Of a stretch of DNA of 64,000 nt, positions 1 through 14,680 are shown piece by piece. Source of the DNA: Heterodera schachtii (lineage: Eukaryota; Nematoda; Chromadorea; Rhabditida; Heteroderidae). A program made the translations under genes and the position numbers. A model generated the notes under the pieces. It saw only the letters and a program-made list of their open reading frames with translations, did no database searches and was not told the DNA's origin. The DNA is taken from positions 39,016-103,015 of the forward strand of contig SIJG01000115.1 of the NCBI GenBank assembly GCA_023374025.1, in the 5' to 3' direction. Every line of letters begins with the position of its first letter. Position 1 is the first letter of the stretch.

Positions 1-397
1 CAAAGTGTCACCAAATAACTGCTACTCTAGAGAAATGACGTACAAACGCCGCCCCGTTTCATAAGATGCCAGCTTTTGCCAAACGCTACGAATTAAAGCC
101 CCGTTTCATAAGATGCCAGCTTTTGCCAAACGCTACGAATTAAATTAATTTTTTAAAATGTTGTGGGGCGGGTCAAAGTGTCACCAAATAACTGCTACTC
201 TAGAGAAATGACGTACAAACGCCGCCCCGTTTCATAAGATGCCAGCTTTTGCCAAACGCTACGAATTAAATTAATTTTTTAAAATGTTGTGGGGCGGCTC
301 AAAGTGCCACTAGATAACTGCTACTCTAGAGAAATGACGTACAAACGCCGCCCCGTTTCATAAGATGCCAGCTTTTGCCAAACGCAGACGAATTAAA
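1..397. repeat. 126-bp tandem satellite, three copies
   Basis: Copies begin at 1, 174 and 300 with CAAAGTG and share TCTAGAGAAATGACGTAC and GCCCCGTTTCATAAGATGCC. The 174-to-300 period is 126 bp. The first copy is 47 bp longer because the block at 53-99 is repeated at 100-146. The third copy decays after ~390. The window starts at a unit boundary, so the array probably continues to the left. It is much more GC-rich than the flanking DNA. No function is visible. Confidence 0.95.
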
Positions 398-2299
398 TTC
401 CCATTAAACACAATTAATAACATTTAAAAAAAGGATTTACGCTCCCAACCAACAAAAAGGAGTATACTACAATAAAAAACTATTTATGTTGCTTAGAACA
501 AATGCAATAAAAATATTCTAACAATTATTAATTTTTAGGGATTTTTTAAAAGAAAAAAATTTAAACGACTCAACACACTTCTAAAAATAATATTAAAAAA
601 TTATTATTATTATTATTTGACGAACGAAAGAAATAGAACCGTAAATATGTAATAAAATTTTAAACTTAATCAAAATAACTGCTGATGGAGAACAAATTAA
701 TAAAAAAGTGAAAAACTAGGCGACTCAAACACAGAAAGGCGCGACATTAAGTGGAAGTTTTAAAATAATTTAAATTATAATGCAAAGCTCGGTACATGAA
801 TTATTAATTTTAGGCAGTTTTTCTATTTTTTCTCAGATGTCTAAAAAATTAAATTAAAAAATTTTCAAACCAATATAATAAATAACTTTTTAATGAATAA
901 GCACAATCAAAGGATATTTTGATAAGAATTAACCTTAATCAGCTATCTCTTGTTATAATAAAATAATTTAAATAGAAATTTAAACAAAAATGCAATAAAT
1001 AATTATAAGTCGACATAACTCATATATTAAATTCATTTATTTAAATTACATAGCAATAAAAATTGAATGCACAGAAAAATTGAATTTGATAAATATTTAA
1101 AAATTTCAAGACGACAAATATCATTATTTTTAGGGAATTTAATTGGCTAAAAATCCTGAAAGAAGTAGGCATCAAAATAGGTGCTAAAAACCGTGCTGAG
1201 ACGAACCGAAAAGTCTCAGTGTGGGCGAATGGAAAATGGTCTCAGTAGTGGCGATAATCTCAGTCTGGGCGAACAGAAAATAAAGTGTCAATAAAAATAT
1301 TTAAATTTAATTATTTTAATGCAAATTTTTTTAATCTAATATCAATAATAATTTTAAATTTTCAAATAAAAATGATGTAATTTCGAGGTACAACTTTTCT
1401 TTAATGTTTTTCTTCAAATATTCACCTCAAAATAAATGCTGGCTTTCTTTCTTTTTTTTAAGAAAATCCTACAGTAAGCTTACTTGCCAATTATTTAATG
1501 GCTTCATTATTTGAAATTAAAATATCATTCCTGTGTTTTTTTTTGGTCGGAGATTGAATGCTTTTATACTATTCTTTTTTATTTTATTTTTTAAAATGAT
1601 TGTCTAATCAAATTTATTATTTTCAAGACCAAATTGAATTGTATAATCAAATTTAAATATTTTTATTGCAATGAGACTAATTTCGGGTCGACCTAACACC
1701 CTAAAAACGCCAAAATAGGTGCGAAAATTAGTGTTAAAATTTGAAAAATCCATGTCTTTATGCACAAAAATTACAAAATGAATGGGTAGTGTTGTTCCAA
1801 GACAGTTTTTAATCTTTCATATTTATATATTTAACTAAAAATATTAGCTAATATTATTAATGCTACTACAACTAATTGTCATGCCCGAAACATTATAGAC
1901 GAAGTTGATTAAAAACAACTAAAATTTAATTACAATCAAATAAATTTTAAATGAATTATTCGCTTGCCAAACTACTATATAGAATTATTAAAGCATTTGT
2001 CAAATACTATTAGAAAATTGGAATTTTCAAACCCCATAATTCCACGAATAACAAAAAGTGAAAAAGAACATAAGAATATTAATCATTGAAAAATAGTTAA
2101 ATTTAATTTCGCCAGTACTTTTGGAGGTAATAGCGCAGCAAAACATGAGTAATTCACACTCATAGTAACTCAAACAAACATAAAATTTGAAGCATTTTGA
2201 TTGTTAAACTGAATTAAGATAAATTTTTAATAAATAATAATAATAAAAATGCATAAAAGTTTAGGATGAAAGAAATAATGAAATGAAAATAAAAATAAA

Positions 2300-2660
2300 A
2301 TTTTACTTAAATAAACTTTTTCACTTTAAATTATGTAAATAATAGTTTAAAACAAGAAATAAACTGCAGAATGTCTGAGATTTTTATTCATAAATTATAC
2401 AATGAATTGACATAGTAAATATTTATATTATCAAATATGCAGAGTGTCGAATAGACAAGAATAAATGTTTTTGTATAGACAACTTATTTAAATGTAGTTA
2501 TAAATAAAGCTTATATAAAAGAAAATATAGACGACAAAAAATCAATAAGCATTGAGTAGTTGTTGTAAAGAAAATTATTAAAAATAAAACCTTATTTAAT
2601 TAAAAAAACATTGTAATTTTATTTAAATAAACATATTTAATATATTAGCGAAGCCAATGT
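2300..2660. repeat. Diverged duplicate of 23,345-23,760
   Basis: Shared blocks include TATGTAAATAATAGTTTAAA, AATGTCTGAGATTTTTAT and CATAAATTATACA, followed by a common stretch ending in AATATATTAGCGAA (AATATATCAGCGAA in the other copy). Both copies are in the same orientation, ~21 kb apart, with small indels. Confidence 0.75.
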
Positions 2661-3310
2661 CGAGGGTAGCGAATATCTTCATACCAAAAGAACGAGGTAA
2701 GGGTTAACCTACCCGTTACCCGTACTAAAAGAGCAACCCCGAGTTGAGGGTAATTAACCCGGTTAACTAACCCTCAGCTGCGGGTAACTTTTTAACCCGC
2801 ACTAAAAGAATCGAGTAACTGGTAAGGTTACCCTCAGCTGCGGGTAACTTTTCAACCCGCACCCATGCCAGGGTAACAACATGAGCATGTTTTTTAAAAA
2901 ATTCCGAAAAAATTAAAAAAGATGATATTAAAAAATTTCTTTTTGCTAAGTTGTAATATAAAGTCTGCTCTATTCAATGAATAATTTTCGTTAAGAAATT
3001 TTCGTTTTTCACTAAGCTAGGGACTATCAAAAATTTTGAAAATTTTTACTAGTTTTTTTGTTCGTTTCTTGTCTATTTTACTTTTACCGGTTCAAAATAA
3101 TGATTATTCGATTTTGGACAATTTTATTTTCTTTTTTTGCAAAAATATTCGACCTTTTTAACATGAAATACCCACAAAACACACTATGTTTCACGTTTCT
3201 AACTTTCCTTACAAGTAATATAATTAAACATTTTTCATATATTTCGATAGCTCTAAGTTTACAGGGTGAGTTAAACGTGTTAAGTTACCCGGGTAAGTCT
3301 ACCCGGAAAA
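2650..3310. repeat. Element with GGGTAAC/GTTAACCC subterminal repeats
   Basis: Between 2,650 and 2,875 the motifs GGGTAACTTTT, AACCCGCAC, CCCTCAGCTGCGGGTAAC and GGTTAACC recur in both orientations, and 3,262-3,305 again has GTTACCCGGGTAAGT. The dense GC-richer repeats at two ends of a ~650-bp AT-rich middle resemble the subterminal repeat organisation of the hAT-like elements later in the window. I could not define terminal inverted repeats or a target duplication, so this is a decayed or partial element at best. Confidence 0.45.
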
Positions 3311-4169
3311 CATCGTTTTTCCTAAAGTTTTAAGTACGATTGAATTAAATTAAAATTCAAATTAGAGAATTTGATAACAAATTTCAAAACATTTAAAAAT
3401 GGACACTCCTTCTGTGTCTGGCAATAAATATCTTATAAATTTCAAAAATATTAAAGAGATTGTTCCACGCGGCGATGTGGAAGTTTTAAAAATTTTTTGA
3501 AAATTATAATGCAATGTCCAGCACGAATTAATTAATTTTACGGCACTTTTAAACTTTAATTCACCTGCCTATTAAAGATTATTTTGAAGAAAATTACGAT
3601 ATAAATAGTTTTCACTGTTGACGTATTAAAAACTGCCGCCGAATTGAAATAATAATAAAATTTATTCGATAAATTATTTTAAAAAACTAATTCATAAATT
3701 TATTTATTTAAATTACAAACAACAAAAAATTGAATAAAGTGCAAAAAATAGTGAGATCGAATACCATCAGACAAATACACATCAAATTGACGCGGAAATA
3801 TTGAAAATTTTGAATATTCATGTTTTTTCCTAAAAATTTATTTAAATAATTCTTAATAATTTAAGAAAATAAAAATTTAGTGAAAATAATGGCAGCCTTA
3901 ATGTTCAAGCGAGGGCCACTGATGTAAGTTAATAAAATTTAAAAAAGATAAGAAAATAATAAATTTAAACAAAATCATGAGTAATTTTTCAAAAAACGCA
4001 GTCTAAAGCAGAGGGATGTTAATTTAGTACCAAATACACAATAATTGTCCAAAATGTGTAAAAAAGATAATACAAAATTTTTTTATGGAAAGAAGTTAAA
4101 TAAAAATATAAGCAAATAATTTTTACGACTAAATATGACTTCATCAGATTGAATACAAATGTGAAGCTT

Positions 4170-5250
4170 TAAAATAAATAATAAAAGATTATTAATAAAA
4201 AAGAAACGATTAAACAATAACATTTGAAAACAAGATATGGGCAAAGAGTTAACAAAATTTTGTAGGCGACACGAATTTTAAATTAGATTTGCAAAAACAC
4301 AAATTTATAATTACGAAAACCGACAATCAACAAACTTCTCCACCAGTTGACAAGTGAAAAATATTGAAATCCTTTAAATAAATTTAACATTTGCATACAA
4401 AAATGATGCATGAATACAGACAAAGATTAATGATAATAATGTTGGAATTTGACAATTTAGAAAACGAACGAAAAGAATATAAGATAATAAAAATATAAAA
4501 TGAGCAATTTCTATTACATTTTGCTTTTTAATATGTATGTAAAACAAAATTTGCTAATTTCAATGATATAAAATCAAAAGTGTTAAAATATAACTGGATT
4601 GATATAAACTAAAAATTTGAAATGATACAAGTGTTAAATTTACAAAATGTAACTTTAGAACTGATTATGAAAAAAACCTCGCGGATGCAAGAAAAGCTAA
4701 TATTAAAAAATAACGAATAGATTATTATATTCATTATTTTATGTTTCATTGAAAATGCTAAAAACACAGAAAAGCGAGATAAATAATTAAGTAATAGCAT
4801 TCTATAATTATTGTAATATGGTCAATAAAATAAGAAAATTGCCATTTATGCAAAATTATAATTGATTTAATTTCACTTTAAAAAATAAACAATGAAAATA
4901 GTAAATCCAAAAAAAATAATTCTAAAATATTGAAATATATCAAATTCATTTCTTATAAAACAGTAATTACTAATTAAGACAAATAAAAGAACTGAATTTT
5001 AAAAAACATATAAAAATAATATACCAATGCAACTTTAAAATGATTAATTACGCTATTTAAAAGACATTTTTTGGAAATGAGAGGCTTTTTTGAAAAAGGT
5101 GATGCTAATCCTTTTTTATTCCACAAATTCACATTTTTATGTGCTCTAAAAATACAATAATAAAAAACAATTAAATAGAGCATCAAATCAACTAAACTAA
5201 TTAAAAAGAAAAGAAAAAAATTATTCAATTAAAGAAGGTGTTTTAATATG
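4170..5250. repeat. Diverged duplicate of 12,277-13,640
   Basis: Long collinear similarity: AAGAAACGATTAAACAATAA, GATTTGCAAAAAC, GAACGAAAAGAATATAAGAT and AAACAATGAAAATAGTAAAT occur in order in both. The later copy has two extra stretches (about 12,430-12,565 and 12,720-12,980). The first extra stretch is itself similar to 16,690-16,835. The 4,440-4,970 part is the best conserved. Confidence 0.8.
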
Positions 5251-8200
5251 AAGTAATAATTTCGATAATTGTAAGTACTTGCATTTTAATGAGTTCATTT
5301 AGAAAATTATATAAATTTTATCAATTATAATTAAATTGTACTTATATAGATGGCGGCAAGCCCAGAAAATAAAAATTGAAGATTTGGTGATAAGGAGCAG
5401 GAGAAGCAAAAATAATAAATTTTTGAAGTTAATTAATATATAGTATTTTTATTTTAAAATTTTTGTAACAGATTAAGAGTGTTCCTAAGCCAGCCCTCCG
5501 TTCGGTTCAGTCCTGTGGAGCAGAAGCCATCAAAAAAATGGCTGCTGCAAGACAATTATGTTTTTATAGATAAAATTATTAATAAACATATTCTCGTCTA
5601 CTTCTAATTAATGTTCATATGTAAAAATTTATATTCGTTGCTTTAAATAAATATCAAAGGATAAATCTTCAAATAAATGTCAGAACAAAGAAATAAGTAA
5701 AAAATGAAAAACATTAATTTACTTAAGCCATAAATTTATGCTACGAGAACAAACTTTAATTCTTTCAATTCGAAAAAATTAAAACAAAAAAATAAATATA
5801 ATTTAATTTTTTTTTGATATAGTTATGAATTGAATTGAATTGCAACACAAAATTTCAGTACAAGAGATTCTTGTCGCAAAAATAAAATGTTTTTTGATCG
5901 CCAAAGAATTGGTGCGCTAATGTTATATTATTAAAATTTATTCTAAATAATTAAATTTGTAAGAGTAAAAATAAAAATAACGCATGAATAATTTAAAATC
6001 TTTTAGCTGATTCTCTCTTCTATGTCTTCTCGAATGAAGAAAAATAAAAATAAAAACTAATATAAGTATTTGGTTTTCTTTAAAAAACAATAAAATATTA
6101 ATTTTCACACAACAGAAAAGATTTATATTTGAAAAATTAAAAACATACGCCAACCAAATTTTAAATAAGAAATACCTAACGAGAAAATCTTTAAAAATTA
6201 AAAATTTACCATAATTATATAAATTAAATCTATAAGAAAACATATATGCGTTGGATAAGAAAATATAAATATTAAATGTGAACCAAAATGTAATTAATTA
6301 TTGATATGGAATATAATATAATTTTCTCATAAAATAAAAATCGAATAAAATTAATAAAATTATTTCAACTACTTACATACTTAAAAAGGATATATGATTT
6401 ATTACGTACATAAAATAAAAGCAAATTATTTTGAATATCAAATTTTTTGACAATAAATTTTTTTATGAAGCGTTCAAATAATTAGAAAAATTCTATAAAA
6501 TGACTTAATTATGTTTTTTGTTTAATTTTGAACATTTTTTACTAGATTAATGAAAATCGTGAACACATATTTTCTTGATAAAATAATTTTTTTTTAAATT
6601 AATCCTCAGCAAAATATTACATGAAAGGAACACTAAAAATATTTAAAGCACCTACGATACAAATGAACAATGAATATGAAAAATGGTATTTAAATAATGT
6701 TATTGGAAAATGTTTAAAAGAATATTAAACTTATTACTTATGCATAGAAAATAAAAAATGCATAATATTTAATGAAAGAACTCATAAAAATTACAGTTAT
6801 TTAAAATTACAGAAATGAATTTATAAAAAGGATTAATATATTTATAATTGCATATTAACATCGTAAATCAATAAAACAGATTTAGACAACAATTGATTTG
6901 TGAAAAATTATTTATTCAATAATGTCTTTACAAATATATAATAACACAAAGAAGAAGAATCAGTGCCGGTCTCAAGATTAAAAGGATGAAATAGAAAATA
7001 TTTTATTAAAAAATTTGATAAAACATATTAATAAGAATCAAATATATTTTTTTTAAATAAAAAATAAGTCTTCGAAAATATATAATATTAATATAATAGA
7101 GAGAGCAAACTCATAAATTAATAAACAAATAAAGACAATTATAAAAATGTTTAAAAATAATAACTTGATAGTACAAATAAATTATATAGATTAATTCATA
7201 ATAAGAGAATTAAAATATTTTATGGAAATTAATAAGAACTATTAAGTTTTATCAAATACATTTTTTAAAACAAAATTTTTAATTATTGATTTTGTTAAAA
7301 ATAAAAAATTATATAAACAGTATAAATGATAAAATCCGTTGTGAATTCGAAGAATTTGGATATAATAAGCGAGAGTGTAGAATTATTTAATGAAAACAAA
7401 TGAGAAAGAAACCTTAAATTTTATATATAAAAAATGTTTGTTCAAGATTTCAAAAATTTGCAAATAACTAATAAAATAAATTAATTGAATTAAATTAATT
7501 TTTTATTTGATTGCTTATTAATAATTATTAAATGTAATTCATTAAATAAAATAAGAAACAACCGTTGTATGTAAAAAAATAAACATGTGAAAAAAACTCA
7601 TTTTCTTTTAATTATGGTTACAGCAATTTAAATAACAACTATTCTTAATATATTTATTAATAAAACAAAAACTATAAAATTTGTCTGCAATACCGTTCAC
7701 TAAAAAACACATGCGGAGTGACCTTTGCACATAGAATGGTTATCCACATACAGGTGATGGAAAATTATTTAAACCAATTAATTTTTATTAATATAAACAT
7801 ATTTTTGCATTTGCTTTTGCATTTGCTTATAATATAATGCTTGAAATATGGAATTTATTTAAAACTAAAAACATATAAACTTAATGTTTGATTAAATGTT
7901 TAAGTAACCTTAAAATAAAATTACCTATAAATTTGATTGAAAAGCTAAAAACATTATGGACAACTTATAAATAAATTAAACTATTATTTGATGACTTGGA
8001 AAATACAAAAGGTGTTAAAAAATTTTATTAACTACAATTAAGCAATTACCATTTGTGTAAAAAATAAAAAATGTTTATAAGACATATGAACAGCCGAAAA
8101 TTTAACTAGCTTTTAAATTAAAAAACAAATTTTATAATATTAGTTTATCAAATAATTGATGTTTCAAAAAATATATAGAAAAACATTAAATATTTAATGT

Positions 8201-9404
8201 CATTTAAAACAAAAAATCATAAAAATCAAAATTTGTTTATTTTAATTTTAAATAATATCAAATTAAATCATTTTCCACTCAAAGAAATTTAAAAAATCAA
8301 AATAACTATATTTTTTATTATATTATGAAGAATTGTAAAGATCTCAGAAAGTCGAAAGCTTTTTGCATGATAAAAAGAAATATGTATAAAGCAAATACCA
8401 GCATAAAAGAAGCATTAATTAATTATAAAAATGCATCAAATGGTACTAAATTTTTTTTAAATTATATTATAAAATTAACAATGTTTTGGTAACTCGCTGC
8501 AATTCATTCGCAAATAAAAGCATAATAAGAATATAAGAAAGTATTGCAAAAAAGATATTGATGAATAGACATAACTCAGGAGTGCTGAAAAATATTATAG
8601 ACAATAGTGAATATACTCAATGCACATTTAAAATTTGACAAAAAATAATTTATTTTAGAGTTTATTCAAGAATGATGCAGCATCAAAAGGTTGAAAAACT
8701 TTATAACAAAAATATGTTTAAAAAAACAATAAACTAAAAAGAATAAGTCAAGAAATTGAGGGAAAGGATTTCGCATTTTTTTATACTTAGGGTGTAACAT
8801 AAGTTCTGTCGGCCTTAAATATTTTAAAATTCAAAATCACATATAGAAGATTAAAAGAATATATTCAAAAATATATACAGAAATGATGTAATTTCAATCA
8901 AGTGATAAATAATGAAATTATAGACTAACAATTTTTATTACTTATTAAATCCAACTGAAAGACGGCTAGCATACCAATTTACTTGTGAAATATATTGAAA
9001 TGCATTCAGTATTTATTGCGAAGCTAAAAACATAAATTAACATTTTATATAAAAATCAAAACATTAATTGCACATAAATTTCATTGAAATAAATTCTGGT
9101 AACATAACCTATGAAATGACAAAACTGCTCTGCCAGTCTTGCTAATGAAAATTATAAAATCATTAAATATTTATCCATAAAAAATGCAATAAAATCAAGA
9201 AAACACACTCTTAAAAAATGACTTGAAAAATTTTAGAAAATACACCACTAAGAATTAAAAAATTTCTGCAAAAATTGATTACCAAAATTTCATTTTTTCA
9301 TGAATTTTAAGTTTAAAATTTTCTTATTCGAAAGACATTATAAAACAATTGTTATTTGGTTAAGTTTTACGTGTTTTGCTTCCTAAAAATCTTTAATAAA
9401 AAAT

Positions 9405-9526
9405 TTTAATGCCTTTTTTCATGCCTTTTTCGGGGTTTTCGTGCCTTTTCATGCCTTTTTTCAATTTTTTCGTGCCCTTTATATTGCCTTTTTCGCGGTT
9501 TTTGGTGCCTTTTTAGTCGGTCTCTA
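9405..9526. repeat. hAT-like element end with TGCCTTTTT repeats
   Basis: Six close repeats of the type (A/G)TGCCTTTTT separated by CGGGGTTTTC-like spacers run directly into GTCGGTCTCTA at the right end. The last bases, GGTCTCTA, are the terminal sequence of the hAT/MITE family found at 38,543, 39,322 and 53,644. The left end was not found, so this is an isolated 3' terminus. Confidence 0.5.
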
Positions 9527-12086
9527 ATTATAATATAAAAAAATAAATTTATAGATAACATGAAAGTAGAAATTTTTTGACGTTAAAACATTAAAGTGTA
9601 ACGTAATAATTTAATGTATTTTCAATTTGAACGAATTTGTGGTCGGCACTCCTTTATACGAGTCAAGAAGGGAAATGCACGAAATAAACAGAATAATTAA
9701 ATAATTCTCAGGATCATCATATGAAAACATAAAAGGAAGATTTATTATGTCAATTATTTAAAAAAAACATGTTCAAGATTTATATATTTAGCGGGAACAA
9801 TAAATTATTATATATAAATTAGCAATGAAACAACACAAATTATTCGCAACTAACCAAATAAAATACTAATAACTATGAATGGGTATAGGAAATGAATATA
9901 ACAAATTATAACAATTGAAAAAATCTTTATAAAGCATATTTAAATAATTTATATAAAATTTAATTATTATCAAAATATTGTCATCCAAATGAAGCCAGCA
10001 TTTAGAATGTCATGGAATAAAAAGAGACTACATAAACAAAATTGTTTATTTACTTCATATTAAGTTAAAAATGAATAAATTAAATTAAGTTAAATAAAAA
10101 TTCTAAGGTCCAATAATTAATCTCACCTTATGAAATGGATGAAAAAATGTAAAATTATAAATCCTAAAAAGAGAAAAAGGGCTAAGTTTTTTTAAATATT
10201 GATAATTCAATCATATTTATTCATATTTATCTTCAACAACATCAGGACATTGCGGAGAGCTAAACACCGACGGCCAAGAAACACTAACAAATTTTAATAA
10301 ACGAGAAAATTATATGTTTTGTATAATTAACAGTAATTTTTTGGAATTATTTTACCGCTTCCAATAAAACCAATTATTTTTATGCAAATGGTGAGAAAAT
10401 GGTTTTTAAAAAGAATCAAGTAGAAATTTAAAATAAATAATAAATTAAATTTCATAAAATTAAATTCAGCAACAAATAGGTAAAAAAGCAATAAAACTTA
10501 ATATAAAAATTGATTATATGACCTGGATTCTTAAAAAGTTTACAAAAAAAGAAACAATTAATAAATAAAAGACAAAAACTATTACAAAAAACAAATTAAA
10601 AGGCAGAACACTAATTAGATTCGGAATGGAAAGAGCCATTATGTCTGCCACTGAAAACCTGTTAGCTGAGGAAAAACATGAATTGGCAACCTTAAAAATT
10701 AAGAAAAGAAAAACGTAATTAATAATTAAAACCAAAACATAAATTTTTTTAATAAATAAAAATAAATTTTGTATGAATAATTGTAAACAAGAAATGATCA
10801 TAATTTAACACATAATTAACATAAGATTATAGATAAAAATAGCATTTTGTTTTTTTATAATAATAATTTTAACAATTATATAATATTGGACAAAACGAAA
10901 TAAAACCGTAATGCCTCTAAACATTATTATAAAAAATAAAAAGCTATACCTGATAATCTTTTCAAATACAAATAATGGAAATTAACTTGAACCATATTGA
11001 AATAAAATTTATTTTCACCTAATAATATTAATAATATTTATTTAAATAAATATATAAATTTAATTTTTTTTTGAAAATTTCAAATGACGCGGTGCTTGGT
11101 TTACCGTTTCACTTGAGTATGCTTTGGCTTAGCTTCAGCCATTTCTTCCTGAACGCAACAATCTGAGAGCATCTGGTCATGTATGACAGGATTTGGCACA
11201 CTAAATCGAAAGAAATTCATTCGTCGACAATGCTCATGGGTATACTAATAAACATATATTGAAATGAATAAAATATTTTTATGGATTTACCAAGATAATT
11301 TAGACATTAAAATGAAAGTGACTACAGCAGATACATACATAAAAGCTTATTAACGCAAATAAGAAATTTCTGAAAGTAAATACCAATTAAAATCAATAAA
11401 ATGCTAAAAAATAAATTATTAGTCACATGATGAAAAGGCAAAGATAGTCAAATCGCATTCTCTCCAAAAATTAGGAGGTTTTTCCGGCTAGCGAGTCGAT
11501 TGAACCGAACATTCAAAATCTTCATTACTTAAATTGACAATATGAAAAATAGTCAAATTATATTTTAATATTTTCCATCAATAATTGTGATACTGAATTT
11601 TGAGTCATACGAATATCAAATAAAATAGCAAAATGCCTCTAAATAAAATAAAAAATGATTTAAAATTAATTAAATGAAAGAATTGTTATCAAATTCAATG
11701 ATAAATAAATGATGAATTTAAAAAGCTTATTTTTGAGGTAAAAAATCAGTTAAAAAATGTTATTAACCAAATAAAGAATGAAACAAACTAGCCCAATCAG
11801 GGGCAAAACCTTCAACTATCAATTGTTTCTGCCGTTATGGCCTCTGAACCTAAGACACGAGTAAATAAATCTATTCTAATAATCTAATCTCAAAATTTCG
11901 ATATTGATTTTGCAAAAAAAAATAATATATTTAAAAATAAATAATCCATGTTAAAATTCATAACAAATTCATTATATTTCATAACTTGGAAATCGACAAG
12001 ATTTTAAATTATATATTTAAAAAATAAAAAATTAGAAGAGATTAAAAACATTGAATTTAAAACACTGTTTGGAGGAGCAAAAAAAC

Positions 12087-12560
12087 TTACAAACCGTTTC
12101 ATGCGCGAGAGCACGAGAATGGCCGATACATAAGGCATTAATGAAAGCTGATGTAAACTAAACAGTTATTTGGATAATTTAAATAAATAAAAACTGTTTT
12201 ATTTATCGGAAAAAACAGAATTAAATATATGGAAAAAGTTCTTATAGTTTATATTGCAGAAGCTTTTAAATAAAAAATAAAATTTTATTATAAAAAAGAA
12301 ACGATTAAACAATAACATTTGAAATTACGTGTATTGCAAAATGCAACATTTAACGAAAATCCAATTATAACAAGATATGGAACAAGGCAAAGAGCAGCAA
12401 AATTTTGTAGTCGACATGAAATAATAATTAATAATTCTATCAAATAAAATGTTGTAAAACTCAATGAAATAAAGAAAATAAAAACTTTGTTGGTTAAGTT
12501 TAGTAAATAATATTTTTTGTTTGCGTAATTATATAAAAAATAATATGGGTTTTAACTTAT
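12087..12560. repeat. Diverged duplicate of 16,605-16,835
   Basis: Both contain TTTCATGCGCGAGAGCACGA followed by GGCC, ATACATAAGGCATTAATGAA and AGCTGAT, then AATTCTATCAAATAAA and GCGTAATTATATAAAAAATA. The 12-kb copy has an additional ~230 bp between these blocks, a piece of the other duplicate family (4.2 kb / 12.3 kb). Two families are therefore interleaved here. Confidence 0.75.
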
Positions 12561-13984
12561 TAAAGATTAAAATTAGATTTGCAAAAACCCAAATTTATAA
12601 TTAAGAAAACCTACAATCAACGAACTTAATTTCTGCACCAAGTGACTAGTGAAAAATGTTGAAATATTTTAAATAAATTTAATATTTTCATATAAAAATG
12701 ATGCTTGAATACAGAAAAATTAAAATTGGTCTTTTTTTAATTTTATTGAATATATAAAGCATAATTTATTGAAAATGAAAATAGATTATTGATTAATAAA
12801 TTTAATGAAAATGAAAACAATATCATCAATTTTTCCCACAGAGAATCAATGCGCAACAAAATAAGGAAAGAAATTTCAAATGAATTTATTAAAATATTTA
12901 GTGGGTTTTAATAATTTACTGAATTTGTGACTTTTTCAGTAAAATTTTTCTTACCATATTACATCCATGTTCATCATAAAAGATTAATGATAATAATGTT
13001 GGAATTTTACCATTATAGAAGACGAACGAAAAGAATATAAGATAATAAAAATATAAAATGAGCAATTTCTATTACAATTTGCTTTTTAATATGTAAAACA
13101 AAATTTGCTAATTTCAATGATATAAAATCAAAATTGTTAAAATATAACTGGATTGATATAAACTAAAAATTGAAATGATACAAGTATTAAAATTTACAAA
13201 AAGTAAATATAGAACTGATTATGAAAAAAACGTCACGGATGCAAGAAAAGCTAATATTAAAAAATACGAATAGATTATTTTATATTCATTATTATTTTAT
13301 GTTAATTGAAAATGATAAAGGACACAGAAAAGCGAAGTAAAAAATTAAGTAATAGCATTGTATAAATTATTGAAATATGGTCAATAAAATAAGAAATTGT
13401 TATTTATGCAAAATTATAATTGATATAATTTCACTTTAAAAAATAAACAATGAAAATAGTAAATCCAAATAAAATAATTTTAAATATTGAAATATATCAA
13501 TTTCGCTTAAAAAACTTTTACCATTTCTTAAAAAACAATATTACTAATTAATTCAAATAAATGAATTGAATTTTTTAAAATTTGGAAAAGGTGATGTTAG
13601 TCATGAAATAACTATTAATTCAATTAAATTCATGTTTCATAAAATATTTTATAAATATTCTTGTCCTTGTTTATGAAATAATTTAAACTCATAAACACAA
13701 TCATACGTCTCAAAAAATTAAAAGATATTATAAAACTAATAAAATTTTTAAAAACTTTATACCAGAGGCAATTAAAAGATTAAATACCAAGGAAAACTTC
13801 CAAAAAAAAATAAATGTAATTAGAATTTAAGGGCAAAAATTTACATTAAACTAATATATATAAGAAAATTTCTTGGTGAACTTTTTACGCCCGGACATGA
13901 CACAGTGAACTTTTGCCAATTAAATCAAAGCAAATAAGATAAAGTAAAAAGAAAACAGAAAGAAGAAATAAGAATTAACAAAAA

Positions 13985-14680
13985 AGGTGTCAAACTTTTA
14001 TCCTTAAAAAGCTAATAAAAATATTTAGCTAATTTATTAAAGGTTATTACTATAGCTAACACCTTGATTTATTCACATGTCCAAATTGTTATAAATCTAT
14101 ATCTTATACTCGCGAGAATCCTACTGAATACCAATACGATGCTGCGAGAAATAATAATCGTCGATTTTTACTCAGAAAATAAAATATTTAGCAATTACAT
14201 AATATTGATACAAACGCGAATAAAAACATTGACGTATTCGAGAAAAAAAAAAGTTAATTTAATAAAAAAAAATTAATGAAAACCAATAGTATCCAAAAAA
14301 GATAAAATTAAGCCCTTTCATTTTTGACGAAATTGTAGGAAAACCTTACATATAATATATATAAATATATTTAATGTCGTTATATAATTTTAAAAAATGC
14401 CAAATTATTTTTTTCAATAAAGGAACAAATCAACAATAATGGATTTTATGTTGAAAATAAATATTTTAAAATATTGTTTCGAAAAAACTTTCCTCAAATG
14501 AACTTTTAAGCCCGTATATTCGCATTAGAAAGAAAAATATATTATTATTTTGTGTAAAATCTGGTCATAATTAGAGAGGTGCTATTAAAGTGAATTTTTA
14601 TTTCCTAATTTTAAATATGCAAATGTTTTCATGCCGAAAAAAGCCTTTGGGTTCAAGGACCGAGATAGTCGAGGAAAGAA
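13985..14680. repeat. Diverged duplicate of 18,755-19,035
   Basis: Common blocks are ATATTTAGCTAATTTATT, AAAGGAACAAATCAACAATA (AAAGGAACAAATGAGCAATA in the other), TGTTTCGAAAAAA and TTTTCATGCCGA. The 18.8-kb copy is shorter. Its position immediately right of the GC-rich island means the island sits inside or next to this repeat. Confidence 0.7.

Noticed and set aside
3058..3333. 91-codon open frame in AT-rich DNA
   Set aside because: Begins with a non-ATG codon, is a Phe/Ser/Leu-rich low-complexity translation, and runs into the GGGTAAC repeat block. No domain or splice context.
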